Of a DNA stretch of 64,000 nucleotides, positions 27,001 through 34,125 are shown piece by piece. A program made the translations under genes and the position numbers. The notes beneath the pieces were generated by a model that was given only the letters and a program-made list of their open reading frames with translations, had not been told where the DNA came from and made no database searches. This DNA comes from Mitsuaria sp. 7 (GTDB lineage: Bacteria; Pseudomonadota; Gammaproteobacteria; Burkholderiales; Burkholderiaceae_C), in contig NZ_CP011514.1 of the NCBI RefSeq assembly GCF_001653795.1, forward strand, positions 1,176,163 to 1,240,162, read 5' to 3'. Every line of letters begins with the position of its first letter. Positions within the stretch are counted from its first letter, which is position 1.

Positions 27001-27725
27001 GGTCGTCGGGGCGGCTGGACGAAGCGATCGAGGTGATGAGCGCGAGTGTGGCGCTGCTCCGCGACGCCGAGCGCCGCGACGCCAGCAATCGCTTCTGGCT
27101 GTCGGACCGGCAGCATGCGCAGGCCAACCTGCTGCTGCTGCGGACCGATGCGGGCTTGGACGTGCGCGAGGCGCTGGACGCGTTGCGCGCGGAAGTGCCG
27201 CTGCGGCCCGAATCCGAGCCCGGCCGCGAGTTCCTCCGGCGCGAGGTGCTGGCGCGGCTGGCGGTGGCGGAAGCGGCGATCGCCGCCCGGGTGGGCAGCA
27301 CCGGGGATTTCAATCGACGTCTGGCGGCCGCCGGCGCGGAGGTCGAGGCGCTGCTCGTGTCGGCGCCGCGGCACTGGCAGAGCCTGGAGCTGTCGGCGCG
27401 GCTGGGATTGCTGTCGCTGGCCGTGCCGGTCTCCGCGGAGCGCGCGCCGCGTGTCGGGGTGGAGGTCGGGGTCGGGGTCGGGGTCAGGTCTCGCGCGAGC
27501 TGCGAGCGCCTGCGGGACGGCCTGGCCGCGGCCGTGACGGCCGGGCAGGGCGGCCTGGTGCTCGAGGCCTGGCTCGCCGCCCGGCGCTGCCTGGGCGAGA
27601 ACACGGACGCGGCCGCCCTGGCGCGACTGCGCCAGGGCGGTTACGTGCCGCTCTCCCCCTTGGTTTCCACGATGGTTTCAACCAACCGATTCACTGTTTC
27701 AACCGAAAGGAATGGGTCCTCATGA
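24093..27725 (+). CDS. CadC-type winged-helix regulator fused to STAND NTPase, membrane-anchored
   Basis: The 1210-residue protein begins after an AGGAGG site. Residues about 25-125 are a Trans_reg_C winged helix (LEPRPMAVLAALCRHPGE, NPVHKVVAGLRRAL, YLETIRKQGYRLVA). From about 143 comes an nSTAND-like module (SPFRGLEPFDAAHASVFFGR) with Walker A GPSGSGKT (188-195) and a Walker-B-like LLVLDRLEAIF near 335. A hydrophobic segment lies at about 676-697, and the tail looks like helical TPR-type repeats. It probably senses a signal through the tail and controls DNA, perhaps the divergent eCIS operon. Two low-complexity insertions (GNGNGNGNG near 226; Gly/Asn repeats near 552-585) interrupt the NTPase. 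It overlaps the next gene by 4 bp. Confidence 0.88.
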   Translation: MDPRIEEGPLPATSARGMKAGEPLSFLLGDWIVDVPTRRLRRDDETVTLEPRPMAVLAALCRHPGEVVSAEALLQDCWPEATTLGDNPVHKVVAGLRRALGDSATTPRYLETIRKQGYRLVATIGVLSAEGPRSLAGGWRGLSPFRGLEPFDAAHASVFFGRDDAVAALHARLTRQWRLGHPLVLLLGPSGSGKTSLVQAGLMPALTRPAPAAAPAATPMDSGGLGNGNGNGNGDRTNKDSGGSGSSSSGGSGELLRVSAAALVDLGALGGLDAWAGVAGAMLDWECQGVPLLSGYSIDTLSADLRSSPKDVLRQLAIGLDATRALRGGAQAPPLLVLDRLEAIFQDDDARTGAWLEMLDRLVGSGRMVVLAICRNDFYAALARWPSLMRGKEGGAHLDLAPPDARAIAQMIRLPARAAGLSYGADESGLNRLDDRLCIDAMQAQDALPLLQYTLQQLYLNRAPGDVLAWSAYEDLGGLEGAIGRRAESLLEELPAPQQDALPRLLPRLVSLGDDDASPTSRWLAASELTDPQEQALVRAFVDARLLVADLAGGLNGGIRNDTNGGTNGGLNGGLNGDARGGVSGYRVAHEALLRRWPRVTAWVAQHRVALTARDELRPWVARWMAADQAGPLLMPRGSTLWTAARALAEAPQLFGDLERQFIERSQRRLRRQRWGLGAASAGAFLLAGIAGIAAIGYARQADVAAERQRQSRQLASFMLGELADKLRPMGQLDVLSRIGEQGVRLLAPAEGGRETPGDALQRAKALVVIGEVNSSRGQGRTDIAADALHAALHLLTPLDRAAQQDPAAYYKTLGAASFWLGQMAFDAGDLETASLEMARYREASEAWRRALPEDGDAQAELGFAVNSLGSIAFRRASWDEAQRWFEQALTLKLAALARKPGDADAQEAVASSRLWLGRVAHIRGNPVQALALFDVARQPLAALAARTPDALVRLRELAAVDGRRGDALRSSGRLDEAIEVMSASVALLRDAERRDASNRFWLSDRQHAQANLLLLRTDAGLDVREALDALRAEVPLRPESEPGREFLRREVLARLAVAEAAIAARVGSTGDFNRRLAAAGAEVEALLVSAPRHWQSLELSARLGLLSLAVPVSAERAPRVGVEVGVGVGVRSRASCERLRDGLAAAVTAGQGGLVLEAWLAARRCLGENTDAAALARLRQGGYVPLSPLVSTMVSTNRFTVSTERNGSS
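24768..24791 (+). repeat. In-frame hexanucleotide repeat (GGCAAC x4)
   Basis: Four perfect GGCAAC units encode Gly-Asn pairs inside the NTPase part of the wHTH-STAND protein, followed by Ser/Gly codon runs. Length change would alter linker length without shifting frame. Confidence 0.8.
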
Positions 27726-28222
27726 CTGAACTTGCAAACACCGGCACCGACACCGGCACCGACCAGGCGGCGGCTGACACCGTCCAATTCTTCGTGGTGC
27801 CGTGGGACATGACGATGAACTCGGTGGGGGAGCCGGTCACGATCACCTGCCGCTATTTCGACAAGGACTGGAAGCAGGTGGAGACGATGCCGATGACCAG
27901 CAAGCTGCAGTTCTTCCGCATCGAGCAGCGCAAGACCACGGGCCTGACCTCCGCGCCCAAGCCGCCGGTTGAACTGGACGTCACGCTGTTCTCAGGCGTG
28001 GCCAAGACACTGAAGGAGACGTGCGGCCTCAACAACTCGTTCATGGCGACGGGTCCCGATCAGGCGACCGCCATCCTCGTTCCTGTCATGAAGGACACGA
28101 CGCGCGGTCTCATCCTGGTGTTCCGCTACCCCGGCACGGGCTCCGATGTCAAAGCGCTCGTGGCCACCACCGACCCCGAGATCAAGAACACCAGCAATAC
28201 GTCGGCGCTGCCGACGGGCTGA
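27722..28222 (+). CDS. Protein of unknown function coupled to the wHTH-STAND regulator
   Basis: The 166-residue protein starts at an ATG that overlaps the regulator's stop (ATGA), so it is translationally coupled. After a Thr/Asp-rich N-terminus (TGTDTGTDQAAADTVQF) it looks beta-rich and single-domain: FFVVPWDMTMNSVGEPVTI, YFDKDWKQVETMPMTSKL, then LILVFRYPGTGSDVKALVAT. There is no signal peptide and no recognised domain. It could be a ligand, partner or regulated product of the upstream STAND protein, or an eCIS cargo. Base composition looks less GC-rich than the eCIS genes. Confidence 0.75.
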   Translation: MTELANTGTDTGTDQAAADTVQFFVVPWDMTMNSVGEPVTITCRYFDKDWKQVETMPMTSKLQFFRIEQRKTTGLTSAPKPPVELDVTLFSGVAKTLKETCGLNNSFMATGPDQATAILVPVMKDTTRGLILVFRYPGTGSDVKALVATTDPEIKNTSNTSALPTG

Positions 28223-28352
28223 GCGGCCCCTGGCAAGTCCTGACCCCGTCCGCTCTCGCTGACGTCCGTTGTCTGAAGGCGAACCCGCGGCGTTGGTCCA
28301 CGAGGCGGCGCTGCACTTGACGACTCGCCCTCCCGAGAGCCGGGGTGATTCA

Positions 28353-28697
28353 TTGCGTCGTCCATTCGTCTATTCGTTCATTCGTTCGTTCATTCGTTCA
28401 TTCGTTCATTCGTTCGTTCGTTCGTTCGTTCGTTCGTTCGGACGACTGGCCTTGCTGCTCACGGCACTGTCGCTGAGCGCCTGCGCAGTGCAGAAGCAAC
28501 TGCGCGTCGTTGGCCGTGCGGATCAGCCGTCTCATGACCGACCACCGCGCTGCCTTCAGATCGCGCGACGTCGCAGCCGTCTGCAAGGACCTGGGCATCC
28601 CGCATCGCTTCACGCGACCCTGTCGACCGCAGACCGACTTGGCAAGGCGCAACGCCTTGTCCAGTCGGCGCCATTGCTTCAGGACATGAGGTCTTGA
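28353..28697 (+). CDS. Lipoprotein-like leader built on a tetranucleotide repeat (doubtful)
   Basis: A TTG at 28353 opens a frame whose first 30 residues are encoded by CGTT/CATT repeats (Phe-Ile/Val-Arg-Ser periodicity). A hydrophobic core and a lipobox ending LSLSAC follow, as in a type II signal peptide. After about 10 further residues the frame runs into the transposase remnant and has no recognisable protein content, so any lipoprotein is truncated. The frame depends on the repeat number. It could equally be chance reading through a repeat. Confidence 0.3.
   Translation: MRRPFVYSFIRSFIRSFVHSFVRSFVRSFGRLALLLTALSLSACAVQKQLRVVGRADQPSHDRPPRCLQIARRRSRLQGPGHPASLHATLSTADRLGKAQRLVQSAPLLQDMRS
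28375..28438 (+). repeat. Tetranucleotide repeat (CGTT/CATT, 16 units)
   Basis: Sixteen 4-bp units, 12 CGTT and 4 CATT, end in seven uninterrupted CGTT units (28411-28438). Tetranucleotide tracts inside or before coding sequence are classic slippage sites for phase variation, because gain or loss of one unit shifts the frame. Confidence 0.9.
28501..28689 (+). pseudogene. IS481-type transposase remnant (integrase core, 3' part)
   Basis: One frame reads SRLMTDHRAAFRSRDVAAVC then KDLGIPHRFTRPCRPQT, which matches the MTDNGxxFRS...C..LGIxHxxTRPYRPQTNGK region of IS481-family transposases. After PQT the similarity continues in another frame as GKAQRLVQSA (family: GKAERFIQSA), so there is a frameshift, and the DNG Asn is lost (TDH). 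No terminal repeats were seen. The fragment shows past insertion-sequence activity in the gap between accessory genes. Confidence 0.75.
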
Positions 28698-28878
28698 CGC
28701 TTCACATCCAGGGTGGATCCGGAAGGTTTCAGGAAGGACACGGCATCGCGCCGTGAATAACCTGCATCCGTCGCCTCTCTTCGCCTCGGCAGCAGCAGCG
28801 ACACCACGACGCCACGTCCACCCGTCGCAGCGGGCGCAGCGTCATTCCATTCCCTGCGGCATCGACAAGGAAACTCTC

Positions 28879-29616
28879 ATGGACAGCCAAACCATTCAGC
28901 AACAGGCCCAGACGGTCCTCAACAATCCCTACATCAGCGTTCCGACACCGGTCAGCGTGCAGTCCAACGCCACCGGCTACCACCTCTTCCACTCGATCAT
29001 CAACACCGGCGACGAGCCGAGTGTCGATCAGGTCCTTCCGGGTTCGATCGTTGTCAATCCGGCCATTACAGGGTCCAGCGCGATCGTGGTCCCCTGCTCG
29101 GGCCTGGTCAACGGAAAGCCGAGTCAGCGGCTGCTGTTCTCGGCACAGGGTCCGAACGGACCTGCCCAACTGAAGACCGTCGATCTGGTGCTTCCGGGTA
29201 GCAACTCGTCCGTCGGCGATAGCGGCTCCATGATGCCGGTCCTGTCGCTCCACGTCACCGATGGCCTGCTGCCCCCGTCGGAGGACATCGCCCACAGTTG
29301 GAGCAAGCTGGGCAGGGTCGGCGTGGCGGTGCCAGGTCTTTCCCTGACGGTGGCGCCGGACTCCGCGGTGATGGGTCCGCTCGATTCCCAGAGCCAGGCA
29401 ACGCTGGCCCAGGTCGGCATCGACTTCTCGAGCATCCTGAACGTGGCCAAGGTCGTGGTGCCCGCTCTTGCGTCGACGGGCTATCAGATCTACCAGGAGC
29501 TGAACAAGTCGAAGCAGGCGTCCGCGACGGCAGACGTTGACGGATGGCTGGACGTCGTGGGCTCCATCGCGAAGGCCGCGGTGCCCATTGCCGGCCAGCT
29601 GCTGCCCCTGCTCTGA
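28879..29616 (+). CDS. Protein of unknown function (245 aa)
   Basis: The ATG at 28879 follows an AAGGAAA stretch and gives MDSQTIQQQAQTVLNNPY. The middle is beta-rich (VLPGSIVVNPAITGSSAIVV, MPVLSLHVTDGLLPPSEDI). The C-terminus carries hydrophobic helices (ILNVAKVVVPALASTGYQIY, then VVGSIAKAAVPIAGQLLPLL). There is no N-terminal signal peptide. I do not recognise the family. The late hydrophobic helices and the location between two STAND regulators, next to the eCIS, make a secreted or membrane-active cargo possible, but nothing in the sequence proves it. A strong hairpin follows the stop. Confidence 0.75.
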   Translation: MDSQTIQQQAQTVLNNPYISVPTPVSVQSNATGYHLFHSIINTGDEPSVDQVLPGSIVVNPAITGSSAIVVPCSGLVNGKPSQRLLFSAQGPNGPAQLKTVDLVLPGSNSSVGDSGSMMPVLSLHVTDGLLPPSEDIAHSWSKLGRVGVAVPGLSLTVAPDSAVMGPLDSQSQATLAQVGIDFSSILNVAKVVVPALASTGYQIYQELNKSKQASATADVDGWLDVVGSIAKAAVPIAGQLLPLL

Positions 29617-29634
29617 GCCGCCGATTGCGCTTGA

Positions 29635-29666
29635 GCCCTGGGGGCCGTCGTCAGGGCCCCCAGGGC
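29635..29666 (+). terminator. Strong GC hairpin after the 245-aa gene
   Basis: GCCCTGGGGGCC (29635-29646) pairs with GGCCCCCAGGGC (29655-29666), a perfect 12-bp stem with an 8-nt loop, 18 bp after the stop. It lacks a T-run, so termination would be imperfect or need other factors. Confidence 0.6.
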
Positions 29667-29794
29667 AGGCGTTCCGCCCGCCCGACTCTGAACCGCGCAT
29701 CGCGGCGGCCTTGGGTCGCCACGCGAGTCCCGCGACACGGATCCGAGAAGACCGATGAAGCTGAAACGGCCCATCCGTTCGAGGAGATCACGTC

Positions 29795-31636
29795 TTGTCC
29801 GCTATTACGTCACCTCCTTCGAGGTCGGTCGCGACACACCCGAAAGCCCCAGGGCTTTCCTCTTCCACACGGTTTTTGCTCGATGACTGGGTCGTCGATG
29901 TGGGCGCGCATTGCATTGAGCGTCAGGGCCAGCGCATCCGGCTGGAACCGCTTCCCGTCAGCGTCCTGGCAGCGTTGTGCCGGCGCGGTGGCGACATCGT
30001 CGGCAAGCAGGAGTTGCTCGATGCCTGCTGGCCTGATGACTCATGCGGGGACAGCCCGATTCACAAGGTCATTTCCGGACTTCGCCGCGCCCTGCAGGAC
30101 CCCAGCGCCAAGCCCCGCTACATCGAGACCATACGCAAGCGCGGTTACCGCCTGGTCGCTCCGGTGCATGTGCTGTCGGCAACAGGCCCACGCAGCCACC
30201 GCAGCGCGTTGCGAGGGCGTTCGCCGTTCTGCGGGCTGGCGCCGTTCGACATGTCCGACGCGGGGACCTTCTTCGGTCGGGATGCCGCCATCGCTGCCCT
30301 GCACGGGCATCTGGATGCGCAGTGCAGGACAGGGTATCCAGTGGTGACCCTTTTCGGGGCCAGCGGATCCGGAAAGACATCGGTGGTGCAGGCCGGCCTG
30401 GTGCCTGCACTGCTGGCGCAGTCCCGGCCGGAATCCGGTTCGCCCGCGCTGCGCGTGTCGTCAGTGGGCTGGGTCGATCTCGGCATGGTGTCCGGCGATG
30501 ACGCCTGGATCATGCTCGCCGGCGCCTTGCTCGATTGGGAACACGACGGCACGCCCGTGCTGTCGGGCTACAGCATGACGACGCTTGCCGACAAACTGCG
30601 TCTGGCTCCGGCGGAGGTACTTCAATCCCTCGCACTGGCGTTGCACGCGATCGCCGACGCTTCGTCGAGGGTACGCCGCCCACTGCTGGTCATCGATGGC
30701 TTCGAGGCCCTGTTCGGGCGCCAGATCTTTGCCAGCCGGTTCAGCGAGACGCTGCGCGCACTGGCGGAAAGCAAGCTGTTTGCCACGCTGCTGGTTTGCC
30801 GCAGCGACGCCTACGCCACGATGGCAGACCACGACATCTGGGCGCCCGCCATGAGGCGCGGCGCGCAATTCCATCTGCCGGCACCTGACGGCGTCTCGCT
30901 CGCACAGATGGTCCGCATGCCGGCACGCGCGGCGGGACTGGCATTCGGCAGCGATGCCACGGGGCTGGTCCAGCTCGACGACATCCTGTGCGCGGACGCG
31001 CTCATGGCGAGTGAAGCGCTGCCCCTGCTCGAACATACGCTGCAGCGACTCTACGACATGCGCACCGCAGGAGACGAGCTCTCGTGGGATGCCTACATGA
31101 GGCTGGGCGGCATGGACGGCGTGATCAGCCATTACGCGGAATCTGTCTTCGCGGCGCTGCCGCAGGACAGTCAGGACGCCTGCCTGAAGCTGATGCTGCG
31201 CTCGACCTGTATTGCCGCCGAAGATGCCGAGCCGATCGGCCGCTGGGTCAACGCGGAGGACTTGTCTGACGGCGGCGAGTGCCACCTCGCCGATGTACTT
31301 GTCGATGCACGATTGCTGCTGGTGGACCGCTGCGGACCCGCCCGCAGCTATCGCCCCGCGCATCTTGCATTGCTGCGCACCTGGCCGCGCATGGTGGCCA
31401 CGGTCGCGCAGCATCGGGCGGCGCTGATTGCACGTGAGGCATTGCAGCCGTGGATCCGCCACTGGAAAGACGGCGGCCGATCGAATGCGCATCTCATGCC
31501 GCGCGGAGCGCTGCTCCAGAAGATCGCTTCAGCCATGGAGGCGTCGGCCGTCCTGTTCGGCATGGACGAGCTCACGTTCGTCCGCCGTTCCACTTCCCTT
31601 TCGCGGTGGCGCAGCGGCAAGCGCCGCCGCTCCTGA
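29795..31636 (+). CDS. Second CadC-type winged-helix/STAND protein, without membrane segment
   Basis: The 613-residue protein starts at TTG with GAGGAG about 8 bp upstream. It aligns closely with the first regulator: winged helix (LEPLPVSVLAALCRRGGD, YIETIRKRGYRLVA), SPFCGLAPFDMSDAGTFFGR, Walker A GASGSGKT (188-195), and the Walker-B-like LLVIDGFEALF. It ends with a basic tail just before the point where the paralogue enters the membrane. It therefore lacks the membrane segment and the repeat tail and should be soluble. It may be a truncated paralogue, an antagonist, or a separate regulator of the phospholipase gene downstream. Confidence 0.85.
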   Translation: MSAITSPPSRSVATHPKAPGLSSSTRFLLDDWVVDVGAHCIERQGQRIRLEPLPVSVLAALCRRGGDIVGKQELLDACWPDDSCGDSPIHKVISGLRRALQDPSAKPRYIETIRKRGYRLVAPVHVLSATGPRSHRSALRGRSPFCGLAPFDMSDAGTFFGRDAAIAALHGHLDAQCRTGYPVVTLFGASGSGKTSVVQAGLVPALLAQSRPESGSPALRVSSVGWVDLGMVSGDDAWIMLAGALLDWEHDGTPVLSGYSMTTLADKLRLAPAEVLQSLALALHAIADASSRVRRPLLVIDGFEALFGRQIFASRFSETLRALAESKLFATLLVCRSDAYATMADHDIWAPAMRRGAQFHLPAPDGVSLAQMVRMPARAAGLAFGSDATGLVQLDDILCADALMASEALPLLEHTLQRLYDMRTAGDELSWDAYMRLGGMDGVISHYAESVFAALPQDSQDACLKLMLRSTCIAAEDAEPIGRWVNAEDLSDGGECHLADVLVDARLLLVDRCGPARSYRPAHLALLRTWPRMVATVAQHRAALIAREALQPWIRHWKDGGRSNAHLMPRGALLQKIASAMEASAVLFGMDELTFVRRSTSLSRWRSGKRRRS

Positions 31637-31689
31637 CCGCGCGGCATGCAGAGAGGGCGTCACACCCTTCTGCGCGGCGTGCTTGTGCG

Positions 31690-31721
31690 GCTGCTCCGGA
31701 TCCGTCGCCACCCGGAGCAGC
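31690..31721 (+). other. Hairpin between second STAND gene and phospholipase gene
   Basis: GCTGCTCCGG (31690-31699) and CCGGAGCAGC (31712-31721) form a perfect 10-bp stem with a 12-nt loop in the 115-bp gap. It may be an attenuator or partial terminator separating expression of the two genes. Confidence 0.5.
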
Positions 31722-31751
31722 GATTCCCGGCGATACCACCAGGAGTTCATC

Positions 31752-33686
31752 ATGTCTTCCAGACTGACCATGACAGACACGTTCACGGCCATTGCCGCCA
31801 TCACCACGACACCGCCGCTGTCCGTCGGCGCCTTCTACAGTCCTGCAGGACCCACCCCGGGGAATGTCGGGCTCTGCCTGTCCGGCGGGGGCACGCGGGC
31901 CTGCGTCGCCGGCATGGGCCAGCTGCGCGCATTGGCGCACCTGCAGGCCAACGGTGCCAGCCTGCTGTCACAGGTCAGGGCCCTGTCGACGGTATCCGGG
32001 GGATCGTGGCTGGGCGTGCCCTACCTGTTTCTCTCGTCAGGCGGGACGAGCGAGGCCGACTACCTCGGGGTCTACAACGCAGATCAAGGGACGTTGACAC
32101 CGCATGAGCTGGGAGAACTGCCCACCGGCAATGCCGGTGCGCCCATGACCTCGCGCGCCTTCTCGATCGGGGGGATCGCGGCGAAGGCCGTGATGATCTA
32201 CGCCTTGGCGTGGCTCAAGTCTCCCAACGACCCGCTGCCCGCCAACATGCTCTGGCAGTCCGTGATCGCACTCAATATCCTGACTCCCCAAGGCCTGTAC
32301 CTGCACGGGAGCAACTATCTGCCGAGCGACATGTTCACGGCGACCGAAGGCAGCCTGGGCGACATCAAGGAGAGAAACCCCGACCTGTCGCTGGACACGG
32401 CCTATACCTTCGCCGCCGGCGCCTCTGATACACAGAGGCCCTTCATGATCTGCAACATGGCGATGTTCGATGATTCCGGCTCGCAGCTGGTGCCGGTGCA
32501 GGCGACGGGATTCTTCAGCGGGATCGTGGGGGCGCCTGGCGTCGCCGATGCCAACGACCTCAGCGTGGGTGGCGGTGGGGTGGATTCGTTTGCCCTGAAC
32601 GCCACCTTCGTCAGCGCGTCCAATGGCCTGGCGACGGTGGAACAGCTCCGTCCATGGTCGCTCACCGACATCATGGGAACCAGCAGCGCCGCGTTCGCTG
32701 CGAAGGTCCAGGAGCTGATCAGGACGTGGCAGCGGGACAAACAGGCCTTCCGTGAGTGGATGGCAGCCGAGAGCAGTGTGTTGCACGACTGGATCGACCA
32801 GCATCTGCCACCCGAGCACCAAGCGGATGCCAAGCGTCTGGCGGACGGCGATCCGATGCTCGAAGATGCATTGGACAAGCTGTCGCTGGGCAGCCTCATC
32901 CCTTCATACCCGTCCTGGCCGGTGGCCGATCCGGGAGTGAATCCCGAGCCCAATCAGTATGCCGACGGAGGCAACCTCGAAAACACCGGCTTGCCCAGCA
33001 TGCTCGCGTATGAGGACATCGACAGCGTGATCGTGTGCGTGAACTCGATGCAGCCGATCACCGTTGTGAACCGCGGCGTCGCGGACGGCCAGGGCAAATG
33101 GGTGCAAGGAAGCCAGGTGCTCGTCGACGATGCGATTCCTCCGCTATTCGGGTACCGGCCGTACGACGTCGACAGCGGCTATGTGCCCTACGCTCAAGGC
33201 AAGAGCGGCATGACCGGCGACTCGCAGGCGTACGCGAACAATCAGGTCTTCGAGTCCGGCGAGTTTGCTCCCTTCCTCTCGGGTCTGCTGGCTGCGGCCA
33301 GTGCCGGGAGCAGGTCGCCCAACAAGGCGCCCGCCATCCTGGCGCAAGCCTTGGCCGTGCTCAAGAATGACTGGTTCGGGGTGCAGGCGCGAGACGGGGT
33401 GAACATCGTCTGGGTCTATCTGAACTTCAGCCACGACTGGCGCGCGCAATTCGAGAATCCGCAGACGCAGGCGCTCATCGACGCTCAAGCGCGAGATGAA
33501 ACGTTCCCCAACTACAGCACTTTCTCCACCCACCTGAGCGCCCAGCAGATCAACCTGTTGGCCCATCTTTCCTCCTGGTCCCTGGTGAGTACCGAGGAGA
33601 AGGAACAGGTGTTCTCGCCGCTGTTCAGGAACGCACCGCCGCCATCTGGATCAGCCGCTCTTCCACCGCGCTCGCGGCGCCCTTGA
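31752..33686 (+). CDS. Patatin/cPLA2-like phospholipase
   Basis: The 644-residue protein has a well-placed AGGAG site. It shows the phospholipase A2/patatin hallmarks: an oxyanion-hole motif LSGGGTRACVAGMGQ (43-57), a nucleophile Ser82 in LSTVSGGSW, and the Asp of the catalytic dyad at D405 in YADGGNLENTG. The S-G-G-S context is closer to cytosolic PLA2 than to GxSxG patatins. No signal peptide is present, so export would need a dedicated route such as the nearby eCIS; alternatively it acts inside the cell on its own membrane. The final 20 residues are encoded antisense to the convergent GAF gene and look like low-quality readthrough sequence. Confidence 0.88.
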   Translation: MSSRLTMTDTFTAIAAITTTPPLSVGAFYSPAGPTPGNVGLCLSGGGTRACVAGMGQLRALAHLQANGASLLSQVRALSTVSGGSWLGVPYLFLSSGGTSEADYLGVYNADQGTLTPHELGELPTGNAGAPMTSRAFSIGGIAAKAVMIYALAWLKSPNDPLPANMLWQSVIALNILTPQGLYLHGSNYLPSDMFTATEGSLGDIKERNPDLSLDTAYTFAAGASDTQRPFMICNMAMFDDSGSQLVPVQATGFFSGIVGAPGVADANDLSVGGGGVDSFALNATFVSASNGLATVEQLRPWSLTDIMGTSSAAFAAKVQELIRTWQRDKQAFREWMAAESSVLHDWIDQHLPPEHQADAKRLADGDPMLEDALDKLSLGSLIPSYPSWPVADPGVNPEPNQYADGGNLENTGLPSMLAYEDIDSVIVCVNSMQPITVVNRGVADGQGKWVQGSQVLVDDAIPPLFGYRPYDVDSGYVPYAQGKSGMTGDSQAYANNQVFESGEFAPFLSGLLAAASAGSRSPNKAPAILAQALAVLKNDWFGVQARDGVNIVWVYLNFSHDWRAQFENPQTQALIDAQARDETFPNYSTFSTHLSAQQINLLAHLSSWSLVSTEEKEQVFSPLFRNAPPPSGSAALPPRSRRP

Positions 33687-34125
33687 GCATGCGGATCTGC
33701 GCGTCGTCGAAGTCGGCGTGCGGCCGATGGTCGATGACGCACAGCGAGCCCAGGCACACCCCGTTCAGGTGGATGGGCGCGCCGGCGTAGAAGCGGATGT
33801 GAGGCGCGTCCACCACGAGCGGGTTTCCCGAGAACCGCTCGTCCTGGCGGGTATCGAGGACCACCAGGGGCTCCGGCCACCACAGCACGTGGGCGCAGAA
33901 GGAGCAGCTCCGCGCGGTCTCGCGCACGGCCAGCCCGGTGATCGCCTTGAAGAACTGGCGGTCACGGTCGATGAAGGACACCGCGCTGATCGGGACCCGG
34001 AACGAGCGGGCCACCGTGAGGGTCAGCGCGTCCAGGAAGGGGTCGTGCGATTCCGACAACAGGCCATGGCGTTGCAGCGTGTCCAGCCGCCAGGCTTCAT
34101 CCTCCGGATACGGCGCGCAGATCAC
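33625..34125 (-). CDS. GAF-domain protein
   Basis: The 166-residue protein is a stand-alone GAF domain: ARSFRVPISAVSFIDRDRQFFKA, then ARSCSFCAHVLWWPEPLVVLD, IRFYAGAPIHLNGVCLGSLCVID. GAF domains of this form sense small molecules or redox state, and here the SCSFCAH cysteines are a possible redox site. The start overlaps the EAL gene's stop by 4 bp, so it is a coupled partner of that c-di-GMP protein. Its 3' end overlaps the convergent phospholipase gene by 62 bp. Confidence 0.9.
   Translation of the reverse strand: MICAPYPEDEAWRLDTLQRHGLLSESHDPFLDALTLTVARSFRVPISAVSFIDRDRQFFKAITGLAVRETARSCSFCAHVLWWPEPLVVLDTRQDERFSGNPLVVDAPHIRFYAGAPIHLNGVCLGSLCVIDHRPHADFDDAQIRMLKGAASAVEERLIQMAAVRS

Noticed and set aside
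28375..28438. CRISPR array
   Set aside because: The repeat has a 4-bp period without spacers, and no cas genes are present.
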